28,489 bases of DNA, taken from positions 1 through 28,489 of the forward strand of contig JANPDL010000029.1 of NCBI GenBank assembly GCA_031431475.1. Reading direction: 5' to 3'. This DNA is from JADCCX01 sp031431475. Lineage in GTDB: Bacteria > Pseudomonadota > Alphaproteobacteria > Rhizobiales > Beijerinckiaceae. Numbering within the stretch: position 1 is the first letter of the stretch; each line of letters begins with the position of its first letter. The notes beneath the pieces are model-generated. The model was not told where the DNA came from. It saw only the letters and a program-made list of their open reading frames with translations, and did no database searches. The translations under genes were made by a program, and so were the position numbers. Shown in pieces: positions 1 through 6,578 of this stretch.

Positions 1-36
1 CAGCTCAAGGACGTGATGGCGGTTATCCGGAACTGA
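1..36 (+). CDS. C-terminal end of an unidentified upstream gene (partial)
   Basis: The first frame reads eleven residues (QLKDVMAVIRN) and then a TGA stop at 34-36. The next feature is an intergenic palindromic repeat, which fits this being the true 3' end of a gene that starts before the window. Too little is visible to name a product. Confidence 0.35.
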   Translation, partial: QLKDVMAVIRN

Positions 37-45
37 GCTTGCTGC

Positions 46-166
46 CCTTCCCCCTTGGGGGAAGGTGTCATGCGGAACGCATGACGGATGAGGGCAAATC
101 CCTGATGTCAGGGTCTCACCCTCATCAGTCCGCCAAGAGGCGGACAGCTTCTCCCAGGGGAGAAGC
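46..166. repeat. Mosaic intergenic palindromic repeat element
   Basis: Five perfect inverted repeats sit one after another: 46-53 with 58-65; GTCATGCG 67-74 with CGCATGAC 78-85; GATGAGGG 87-94 with CCCTCATC 119-126, which encloses CCCTGA 100-105 with TCAGGG 108-113; GTCCGCC 128-134 with GGCGGAC 139-145; and GCTTCTCCC 147-155 with GGGAGAAGC 158-166. The wording (GATGAGGG, CTTCTCCC, GTCCGCC blocks) resembles the RIME/REP-like intergenic elements of rhizobia and relatives. It lies between the end of an upstream gene and the secreted protein at 217. It may act as a transcript-end structure or be a passive repeat. The family name is inferred, since no second full copy is in the window. Confidence 0.75.
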
Positions 167-216
167 AAGAATACAGCCGCTGTTTTTGTTTTGCGCCCGA
201 CCTGATACGATCAACC

Positions 217-675
217 ATGCGCAAACCACGCCTTGCAGCCCTGCTGATCGTCGCAGCAACCCTGAGCCTCTCCGCAGCCCATGCCGATGAAGCCGAAGAC
301 AACGGCATATGGCAGGGAACCTATGATTGCAGGCAAGGCGAGACGCTGCTGCGAATGACAATCGGCCCCGAGCGCGACAAGCAGCGCGAAGCTGTTTTCT
401 ATTTCTATCCCCGTCAGGGCGCGCCGGACCGCTCCTCCGGCTGTTTTTCGATGACCGGGCGACCGGTACCTGACAAAAAAGGCTGGTTTCTCTTTTTGCA
501 AAAGAAATGGATCAACCAGCCGCCAGATTACGTGATGGTCGACCTGATAGGCCGCATCGACCCGGACGGCAGCTTTGAAGGCGTCGTCAACGGCCCAGGT
601 TGTGGGCGCTTTATCCTGAAGCGCATGTCGGACAAGGCCGATTTCCAGGAAGCCTGCATCCCGATGACACAGTAG
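217..675 (+). CDS. Small secreted protein of unknown function, four cysteines
   Basis: The 152-residue product starts with a Sec-type signal peptide: a basic MRKPR start, a hydrophobic core at about residues 7-20, and a likely cut after AHA at residue 23. The mature part has four cysteines (C38, C76, C129, C147), an even number that would allow two disulfide bonds in the periplasm. A WQGTYDC block near the mature N-terminus suggests a small beta-rich fold, but I do not recognise a family. No clear Shine-Dalgarno sequence precedes the ATG. It lies 67 bases before the Tat-exported nucleotidase gene on the same strand, so co-transcription is possible. The reading frame and signal peptide are convincing; the function is open. 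Confidence 0.7.
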   Translation: MRKPRLAALLIVAATLSLSAAHADEAEDNGIWQGTYDCRQGETLLRMTIGPERDKQREAVFYFYPRQGAPDRSSGCFSMTGRPVPDKKGWFLFLQKKWINQPPDYVMVDLIGRIDPDGSFEGVVNGPGCGRFILKRMSDKADFQEACIPMTQ

Positions 676-742
676 GCTCCCGACGGCTTGTCATCCTGTC
701 GTCTCAGCGCCATTGTAGAACAATTCAAGACAGGAGCTCACC

Positions 743-2305
743 ATGACCGAGACGCCGAACGCAGGCATGACCCGCCGTCAGGCCTTCACCATTGCCGCAG
801 CTGCCGGTGTGGCAGCAACGACCATCATGGCAGCGAGCCCCGAGGAAGCACTGGCGCAGGCAGCCAATCAGGGTGCGAGCCCCACATTCACACTGCTTCT
901 GGTCAATGACATCTACAAGATGAGCGAAGTGAAAGGCCGCGGCGGGTTCGCGCGACTCGCAGCCATCGCCCGCGCCGAGAAGGCAAAGAGCGTTCCTGTG
1001 CTTTACGCCCACGCCGGTGACATGTTCTCGCCTTCACTGATGTCCGGCTTTGATCAGGGGCAGCACACTGTGGAACTGCTGAACGTCGTGCCACCCGATA
1101 TCTTCGTGCCGGGCAACCACGAATTCGATGGCGGCAAAGAGAATTATGCCAAACTGACGAAGCTCGCGAAGTATCCGACATTCGCAGCCAACTTGCGCGC
1201 TGCCGATGGCTCGATTCTGCCCGATCACAAGGACCGGGCCATGGTCGATCTCGGCCCGGTCAAGGTCGGTATCTTCGGTGTGGCTCTTGCCTTGAGCCCG
1301 CTGATGTCATCGACCGGGGATCTCAAGTTTCTGGACGAGATGACCGCCGTACGCGAGCAGTCGAAAGCCTTGCGCGATGCTGGCGCGGACATGATCGTCG
1401 CGGTTACGCACACCGACTTCACCCGCGATCTGGAAATCGCCCGCTCACGCCTCGTCGATGTGCTGCTGACCGGCCACGATCACGACCTGCGCGTGGTCTA
1501 TGACAACCGTACCGTCATGGTGGAATCGGGCGAAGAAGGTGAATACGTCACCGCTGTCGATATCTACGCCACCATCGGCGAGCGCGAAGGCAAGCGAGCG
1601 GTGACCTGGCTGCCACGTTTCCGCATCATCGATTCGGCCACCGTAACGCCCGATCCGGAGGCACTGGCCATCGTCAAGAAATACGAGGCGGATCTCTCAA
1701 AGGAGCTTGATGTCTCGCTGGGCACCACGGCGGTCGATCTCGACAGCCGCTCGGCTTCGGTGCGCTCGCAGGAAACCGCCATCGGCAACCTCATCAGTGA
1801 CGCGATCAGGGCCTCGACCGGGGCTGATCTTGCGATTACCAACGGCGGTGGCATTCGCGGCAACAAGCAATATCCTGCCGGAGCCACCATAACCCGCCGC
1901 GATATCCTGACCGAACTGCCTTTCGGCAATTCGACCGCTATGGTTGAGGTTACTGGCAAGGACATCAAGGATGCGCTGGAGAACGGTGCGTCGCAGATCG
2001 ACAACCGCGCCGGACGTTTTCCGCAGATTTCCGGCATGATGATCACCATCGACCAGAAAGCCGCCGTCGGCAGCCGCATCACCTCGATCCAGATCGGCGG
2101 CAAGGATCTCGATCCCGCCGCAAAGTACAAGGTCGCGACCAACGACTTCATGGTGGGCGGAGGCGACGGCTATTCTGCACTCGCCCGGGGCCGTGTGCTG
2201 ATTGGCAAGACCGACGGCAAGCTGATGGCCAGCGTTGTTATGGCTTACGTGCGCGCCGCAGGTGCAGTGCAGGCCAAGGTTGACGGGCGGATCATCTTGA
2301 AGTGA
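743..2305 (+). CDS. Tat-exported bifunctional metallophosphatase / 5'-nucleotidase (UshA family)
   Basis: This 520-residue protein has the two-domain layout of periplasmic 5'-nucleotidases, which strip phosphate from nucleotides or related esters. A twin-arginine signal (TRRQAF, R11-R12) is followed by a hydrophobic stretch and an ALAQA cleavage region near residue 40, so export should be by the Tat route as a folded, metal-loaded enzyme. The N-terminal metallophosphatase domain shows GDMFSPS (G92-D93), GNHEFD (124-129) and GHDHD (244-248). The C-terminal nucleotidase domain shows NLISDAIR and NGGGIRG (from N367). The first metal motif, normally D-x-H, reads NDIYKM (D56, Y58), so the expected histidine is a tyrosine. 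Substrate is not readable from sequence. The stop overlaps the start of ung by one base. Confidence 0.88.
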   Translation: MTETPNAGMTRRQAFTIAAAAGVAATTIMAASPEEALAQAANQGASPTFTLLLVNDIYKMSEVKGRGGFARLAAIARAEKAKSVPVLYAHAGDMFSPSLMSGFDQGQHTVELLNVVPPDIFVPGNHEFDGGKENYAKLTKLAKYPTFAANLRAADGSILPDHKDRAMVDLGPVKVGIFGVALALSPLMSSTGDLKFLDEMTAVREQSKALRDAGADMIVAVTHTDFTRDLEIARSRLVDVLLTGHDHDLRVVYDNRTVMVESGEEGEYVTAVDIYATIGEREGKRAVTWLPRFRIIDSATVTPDPEALAIVKKYEADLSKELDVSLGTTAVDLDSRSASVRSQETAIGNLISDAIRASTGADLAITNGGGIRGNKQYPAGATITRRDILTELPFGNSTAMVEVTGKDIKDALENGASQIDNRAGRFPQISGMMITIDQKAAVGSRITSIQIGGKDLDPAAKYKVATNDFMVGGGDGYSALARGRVLIGKTDGKLMASVVMAYVRAAGAVQAKVDGRIILK

Positions 2306-3000
2306 TGGATTATCAGGCGGCTCTGGCCGCTTTTTTGCGAGACAACGAGGGTGGCTGGACTACCCTTTCTTTCTTTCGGGATGGGTCAGCCAAACAGTTG
2401 ATGCAACGACTCGATGCAATGGTTGCCTCGGGCAAACATATCCTTCCTGCACCGGATAACATCTTCAATGCCCTCCGCCTGACACCGCTGGACCGCGTCA
2501 AAGTGGTGATCCTTGGTCAGGATCCCTATCCCACTCCTGGTGACGCTCATGGCCTGGCCTTCTCGGTTAACCTCGGCGTGAAAATCCCGCGTTCGCTTGC
2601 CAATATCTTCAAGGAACGGGAGAGCAATCTGGACTTGCCGCGTCCGCTGCATGGCCATCTTGCGCATTGGGCGAAACAGGGCGTGCTGCTGCTAAACAAC
2701 TGCCTGAGCGTTGAAGCCGGTAATGCCGGGAGCCATCGCAAGTTGGGTTGGCAGATCATGACAGACCAGATTATTGACGCAGTCTCGCAAAGGGTCAGCG
2801 GCACGGTCTTCATCCTGTGGGGAGCCGATGCGCAGGCCAAACGGGAGAAAATTACTGGCAGCAGTCATTTCATTCTCGAAAGCGCCCATCCCTCGCCATT
2901 GTCGGCGCGGCGCGGGTTTTTCGGGTCAAAGCCATTCAGCCGCGCAAACACTTACTTGCAGTCGCGAGATCGGGGAGCAATCGACTGGAGCCTGCCTTAA
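2305..3000 (+). CDS. ung: Uracil-DNA glycosylase, family 1
   Basis: Ung removes uracil from DNA, starting base-excision repair. The 231-residue product (with the ATG at 2305, which shares one base with the preceding stop; a GTG one codon earlier is the alternative) is of normal family length. It shows the water-activating motif GQDPY (D73), the uracil-stacking and Asn region LLLNNCLSV, and the C-terminal HPSPLSARRGFFGSKPFS block with the catalytic histidine H195. In the first motif the usual GQDPYH reads GQDPYP (P76), a departure next to the tyrosine that excludes thymine. Overlap with the nucleotidase gene suggests translational coupling. The stop is only two bases from the stop of the opposing L,D-transpeptidase gene. 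Confidence 0.95.
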   Translation: MDYQAALAAFLRDNEGGWTTLSFFRDGSAKQLMQRLDAMVASGKHILPAPDNIFNALRLTPLDRVKVVILGQDPYPTPGDAHGLAFSVNLGVKIPRSLANIFKERESNLDLPRPLHGHLAHWAKQGVLLLNNCLSVEAGNAGSHRKLGWQIMTDQIIDAVSQRVSGTVFILWGADAQAKREKITGSSHFILESAHPSPLSARRGFFGSKPFSRANTYLQSRDRGAIDWSLP

Positions 3001-3002
3001 AT

Positions 3003-3680
3003 TCACGTCACGAGCACAGGCGTACCCACGCCAACTCTCTGGTGCAGATCAATCACATCCTGATTGATCATGCGGATGCAGCCACTGGAGACGGACTGGC
3101 CGATGGACCATGGCTCGTTGGTGCCGTGGATGCGATAGAGGGAGTCGCGGCCATCGCGATAGAGATAAAGGGCACGCGCTCCCAGTGGATTTCTCAGGCC
3201 CGGCTCCATGCCTCCGGCCCAGCGGGCATTGCGCTCCGGCTCTCGGGCAATCATGTCGGCGGTTGGCGTCCAGCGCGGCCATTCGGCTTTCCGGCCCACG
3301 ATGGCCCTGCCGCTCCAGGCCATGCCTTCCCGCCCGACACCGACGCCGTAGCGAATGGCTCGCCCGCCCTCCATGATCAGGTAAAGATGGCGTCCAGACG
3401 TATCGACGATAAGAGAGCCCGGTGGCTCCCGGCCAGCGTAGCGCGAAAAGGATCTCTGAAATTCCGGATCTATTTCCGTCAGATCGACCGCGGGTAGCGG
3501 AAACAGTTCCGATGAGACAGAGCCATATGCCCCGGCAAAAACCATCTGGCTCGGGAGAAAGTTCACCGGAGACAAGCTGCCTACGGGAAATCGGGAACAA
3601 CCCGCGGCCAGCAGCGGTGCTCCAAGGGCGAAAACACGGCGCGTCAGTGAGTGCGGGAGTTGTGTATCTGAAATGGCCAT
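3003..3680 (-). CDS. L,D-transpeptidase (YkuD/ErfK family), predicted Tat lipoprotein
   Basis: The 225-residue enzyme should form 3-3 peptidoglycan cross-links or attach proteins to peptidoglycan in the periplasm. The YkuD catalytic signature is intact: HGTNEPW with the histidine at residue 185, followed by SSGCIRM with the nucleophilic cysteine at 201. The N-terminus carries a twin-arginine motif (LTRRVFALG) leading into a lipobox (LLAAGC), so it should be exported folded and lipid-anchored. A start ten codons upstream (3710) is possible, but the ATG at 3680 gives a normal signal length. It is convergent with ung at a two-base gap. A short inverted repeat (3684-3699) lies directly before the start. 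No peptidoglycan-binding domain such as LysM is visible. Confidence 0.9.
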   Translation of the reverse strand: MAISDTQLPHSLTRRVFALGAPLLAAGCSRFPVGSLSPVNFLPSQMVFAGAYGSVSSELFPLPAVDLTEIDPEFQRSFSRYAGREPPGSLIVDTSGRHLYLIMEGGRAIRYGVGVGREGMAWSGRAIVGRKAEWPRWTPTADMIAREPERNARWAGGMEPGLRNPLGARALYLYRDGRDSLYRIHGTNEPWSIGQSVSSGCIRMINQDVIDLHQRVGVGTPVLVT

Positions 3681-3683
3681 AAA

Positions 3684-3699
3684 CAACTCTATCGAGTTG
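3684..3699. promoter_or_regulatory. Inverted repeat directly upstream of the L,D-transpeptidase start
   Basis: CAACTC (3684-3689) and GAGTTG (3694-3699) are perfect inverted arms around TATC. The repeat sits 4 to 19 bases before the ATG of the minus-strand gene, where a ribosome site would be, and no purine-rich Shine-Dalgarno sequence is visible there. It could be an operator or an mRNA hairpin limiting translation, or chance. A perfect six-base pair of arms is modest evidence. Confidence 0.3.
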
Positions 3700-3783
3700 A
3701 ATTCTGGCAAAATAAATGCAGCCGGGGTCTTGCAAGCGTTGGAAGGGGTCGGGCCGTATTCCAGAGGAATACTGGCCAGCCGC

Positions 3784-4017
3784 TCACTTCTCGAAAACTG
3801 GCTCCACCTTCTCGGCGTTGCGGAAAAACCGGTACATCATGTATGCGCCGCCCGCTATGAACAGACCGATCAGGATTTGCCGCCACAGATCAGGCAATTC
3901 GAAAACGCCGCCCAGGGCCCAGCCGAGCGCCAGTGCGGCACCCAGAATCTCGGTGCCCACCAGAATTGTCACTGAAACGATGGTGATGAGGTTCTTCCTG
4001 TTGAGGCGACCGGCCAT
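3784..4017 (-). CDS. Small two-helix inner-membrane protein, unknown function
   Basis: The reading frame is open from 4179, but the credible start is the ATG at 4017, giving 77 residues (MAGRLNRKN...). The upstream extension is arginine- and cysteine-rich and looks non-coding. Two hydrophobic helices are clear, at about residues 10-35 and 44-62, with a basic N-terminus and a charged C-terminus (NAEKVEPVFEK), as in small inner-membrane proteins. I do not recognise a functional family. It is 103 bases upstream of the L,D-transpeptidase start on the same strand, so the two may share a transcript. Upstream there is a GGCGACA/TGTCGCC inverted repeat (4035-4050). Confidence 0.7.
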   Translation of the reverse strand: MAGRLNRKNLITIVSVTILVGTEILGAALALGWALGGVFELPDLWRQILIGLFIAGGAYMMYRFFRNAEKVEPVFEK

Positions 4018-4034
4018 GACACACACTCTTTTCG

Positions 4035-4050
4035 GGCGACACCTGTCGCC
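4035..4050. promoter_or_regulatory. Inverted repeat in the divergent region before the ggt-like gene
   Basis: GGCGACA (4035-4041) and TGTCGCC (4044-4050) form a perfect seven-base inverted repeat with a two-base centre. It lies in the 117-base divergent region between the 77-residue membrane protein (-) and the gamma-glutamyltransferase-like gene (+). The block GGCGACACC recurs at 4126-4134, immediately before the ATG at 4135. A dyad of this form could bind a dimeric repressor or fold as a hairpin; the function is inferred. Confidence 0.35.
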
Positions 4051-4134
4051 GGGAACCTTGTGAAACGCACTGACGGGATATAGCAATCCCCGGGTCGAAA
4101 CAACACTTGCTGTGCATTCCCCCGAGGCGACACC

Positions 4135-5727
4135 ATGAATACCCCAAGTTTCAGCCAGGCTGCCGTCGCAGCACCGCACAAGTCCGCCTGCGAGGCCGGG
4201 CTGGCCGTGCTACGGGAAGGCGGTAATGCGCTGGAGGCGATCATCGCGGTCGCGTCTACCATCGCTGTGGTCTATCCGCATATGAACGGCATCGGCGGTG
4301 ACAGCTTCTGGATCATCCACGAACCTTCGGGGCGAGTGCGCTACATCGAAGCCTGCGGCTTTGCGGGGGAACATGCCACCATCGACCGCTACAAGGCGAT
4401 GGAGCTTGACTCGATCCCGCTCCGAGGTCCGCAGGCGACCTTGACTGTACCTGGCACCATCGGCGGCTGGCAGATCGCGGCAGAGATGGCGCGAGAAAAC
4501 GGCGGCAAGCTGCCACTCGACATGCTGCTGCACCACGCCATCACCGCCGCCCGGGATGGTGCACCGGTGGGCAAATCCGAGTCACGCTACATCCTGAAGG
4601 ACGACAAGGCGCTGATCGGTCTGCCGTTTTTTACCGATACTTATTTTGCGGATGGCAAGCAGCCCGCTGCCGACAGTATCCGCCGCTTTCCGGCGCTCGC
4701 GGCGACCCTGCAGCATCTGGCCGATGCAGGGCTCGATGATTTCTATCGCGGCGATGTCGGCCGCGAAATGGCGGCAGACCTTGAGCGCGCGGGCACGCCG
4801 ATCACCCGCGCCGATCTCGTGCGCTACCGCGCCATCGAGCGCCAGCCGCTGTCGGCCCGCCTGAAGGACTGCACGATTCATATGTCACAGCCACCAAGCC
4901 AGGGTTTTGCCGCGCTTATGATGCTGGGAATTTTCGATGAACTCGGTGTCGCGCGTGGCGATACCACCCAGCATTTGCACGGCTTCATCGAGAGCGTGAA
5001 ACGCGCCAACACGATCCGCGACCGGGTGGTGACGGAGTTCGACCGGATACCGGAGGATCTGGGGGCCTATCTCACCCGTGATAGTTTCCGGAAGGAGGCT
5101 GACCGGATCGACCACAACCGTGCAGCCTCCTGGCCGCTGCCACGTATGGAGGACGGCGACACAATCTGGTGTGGTGCCATCGACGGCAACGGCATGGCGG
5201 TGTCGCTGATCCAGTCGTTGTTCTGGGAATACGGGTCTGGCGTTGTGCTGCCGAAAACCGGTGTTCTGATGCAGAACCGCGGACTCGGCCTTTCGCTCGA
5301 TCCCGCCTCGATCAACGCGCTGAGGCCAGGTCGCCGCCCGTTCCATACGCTGCACGCGCCAATAGCGGTCTTCGATGACGGGCGCATCATGAGCTACGGC
5401 TCGATGGGCGGTGAAGTACAGCCGCAGATCACCAGCAACAATTTCCTGCGCTATGCCCGTTTCGGCATGGGCCCGTCGCAGGCGCTGGATGCGCCACGCT
5501 TCACATTCGGCAAGGCGTGGAACGCCACCCGCGCCACGGTGAAGATGGAGAACCGGGTGGACCCGTCGCTGGTCGCGGCGCTTGGCAAGCTGGGGCACGA
5601 AGTTGAGGTCAACGCCAATCCCTATGCCGACAGTTTTGGTCATGCCGGCATGCTAGTGAAGCACCACGATGGCCATGTGCTGGCCGATCATGACCCCCGC
5701 GCTGATGGTGGGGCAATGGGGCTGTAG
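4135..5727 (+). CDS. Gamma-glutamyltransferase-family N-terminal-nucleophile hydrolase, cytoplasmic
   Basis: This 530-residue protein has the full length of the gamma-glutamyltransferase family: GGNALEAIIAV near the N-terminus, NGIGGDSFW, LTVPGTIGGW, QPPSQG, and YGSMGGEVQPQ in the C-terminal half. Family members cleave themselves in front of a threonine that then acts as nucleophile. Aligning the DGNGMAVS block places that residue at T343 (GDTIWCG), predicting subunits of about 342 and 188 residues. There is no signal peptide, unlike periplasmic glutathione hydrolases, and the residues around the threonine differ from the classical TTH. The segment SGVVLPKTGVLMQNRG recalls the oxamate amidohydrolase (HpxW) branch. 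The substrate is therefore uncertain: glutathione or gamma-glutamyl compounds, or a small amide. Confidence 0.85.
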   Translation: MNTPSFSQAAVAAPHKSACEAGLAVLREGGNALEAIIAVASTIAVVYPHMNGIGGDSFWIIHEPSGRVRYIEACGFAGEHATIDRYKAMELDSIPLRGPQATLTVPGTIGGWQIAAEMARENGGKLPLDMLLHHAITAARDGAPVGKSESRYILKDDKALIGLPFFTDTYFADGKQPAADSIRRFPALAATLQHLADAGLDDFYRGDVGREMAADLERAGTPITRADLVRYRAIERQPLSARLKDCTIHMSQPPSQGFAALMMLGIFDELGVARGDTTQHLHGFIESVKRANTIRDRVVTEFDRIPEDLGAYLTRDSFRKEADRIDHNRAASWPLPRMEDGDTIWCGAIDGNGMAVSLIQSLFWEYGSGVVLPKTGVLMQNRGLGLSLDPASINALRPGRRPFHTLHAPIAVFDDGRIMSYGSMGGEVQPQITSNNFLRYARFGMGPSQALDAPRFTFGKAWNATRATVKMENRVDPSLVAALGKLGHEVEVNANPYADSFGHAGMLVKHHDGHVLADHDPRADGGAMGL

Positions 5728-5734
5728 GCGCAGC

Positions 5735-6400
5735 TTACGCCGCGTTCTGCGCCATCCCGGCGTTTCGCTTCGAGATGATCTTCGCGATCTCCTCTTTCAG
5801 CGTGATCTCGACGGTCATGTCGGCGGCCCGCGCGATCATCCCGGCGTAGAACGGCTGAACGCCATGGGCATCCACCATGCCGTTCTCGGGTGATCCGGCA
5901 ATTGACTGTTCCACGCCATGCGGGATGCGGGCATTCTTGCCCTGCGCCGTGATCGTGAACGTCGGCGTATCGCCATCGCCCTCGATGACGCAATCCAGCG
6001 AACCGCCGCGCGGAATGCAGGATGCGCCGACCACCAGCAGGTTGAGCAGCAACTTCACCCGGTTTTTCGGCATCAGCAGGCGTGGGCCGGACCAGCTCAT
6101 CCTGATTTTGTCATCGTTGAAAAAACCCTTGGCAACATTTTCGGCATCGCCGGTATCGATGGCCGATCCGGCGGATCCTGCTGCGCCAAAGGCGATGCGC
6201 GCGAATTGCAGGCGGGCAGACGCAGATTTGGCACTCTTATTGATCATTTCCATCGCAAACTCGCGCATGCCTGCGTCCTTGTCCTCGGCCAGAACCTCGA
6301 GGCCATTGACGATGGCACCCACCGGGCTGATCACATCATGACAGACACGGCTGCACAGAAGCGCGGCTAGATCGAGAGAATCAAGTTGAATCATGGTCAT
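5735..6400 (-). CDS. chpT: Histidine phosphotransferase ChpT
   Basis: ChpT passes phosphate from the hybrid kinase CckA to CtrA and CpdR in the alphaproteobacterial cell-cycle pathway. The 221-residue product starts MTMIQLDSLDLAALL and carries the phospho-acceptor region SRVCHDVISPVGAI with histidine H21, followed by the NGLEVL helix, as in ChpT. The C-terminal half has the degenerate kinase-ATPase-like fold of the family (LLLNLLVVGASCIPRGG). The upstream in-frame extension to 6646 looks non-coding. The start at 6400 has AAGGGTGG about ten bases upstream; an ATG two codons later is the alternative. It is convergent with the ggt-like gene (seven-base gap) and divergent from cysQ. Confidence 0.92.
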   Translation of the reverse strand: MTMIQLDSLDLAALLCSRVCHDVISPVGAIVNGLEVLAEDKDAGMREFAMEMINKSAKSASARLQFARIAFGAAGSAGSAIDTGDAENVAKGFFNDDKIRMSWSGPRLLMPKNRVKLLLNLLVVGASCIPRGGSLDCVIEGDGDTPTFTITAQGKNARIPHGVEQSIAGSPENGMVDAHGVQPFYAGMIARAADMTVEITLKEEIAKIISKRNAGMAQNAA

Positions 6401-6418
6401 GGTCGGCCACCCTTGCAG

Positions 6419-6437
6419 GAAACGAATCATCGTTTTC
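6419..6437 (-). promoter_or_regulatory. Small hairpin in the chpT leader
   Basis: On the minus strand GAAAACGA and TCGTTTC are near-complementary around TGAT (a perfect five-base core, AACGA 6421-6425 with TCGTT 6430-6434, extended by three more bases with one bulge). It lies 19 to 37 bases upstream of the chpT start, just before the putative ribosome site. It could be a weak 5' UTR hairpin or an operator. I saw no complete TTAA-N7-TTAA CtrA box in the region. Confidence 0.25.
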
Positions 6438-6568
6438 AGGTTTAATACAGCAACAGAATGGAGGCAAAACGTCTGACTGGCATTCTTCCCCGCATTGGCC
6501 CATCTTGCATCAACATGGTTGCGCAAATCATAACGACGCGCAGTCGCAGAACTGTCGTGAAACAAGAC

Positions 6569-6574
6569 AGGGGA
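6569..6574 (+). promoter_or_regulatory. Ribosome binding site for cysQ (TTG start)
   Basis: AGGGGA ends four bases before the TTG at 6579. No ATG or GTG in this frame lies nearby upstream of the first conserved CysQ residues, so this site supports the rare TTG start. Confidence 0.5.
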
Positions 6575-6578
6575 TACA

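Noticed and set aside
39..290. Open frame of 83 codons across the palindromic repeat
   Set aside because: It runs through the repeat element and into the signal peptide of the real gene at 217 in another frame; no ribosome site or motif.
6401..6578. CtrA box in the chpT/cysQ divergent region
   Set aside because: Only one TTAA-type half site is seen; no TTAA-N7-TTAA arrangement exists. The same holds for the region before eipA (7889-8028).
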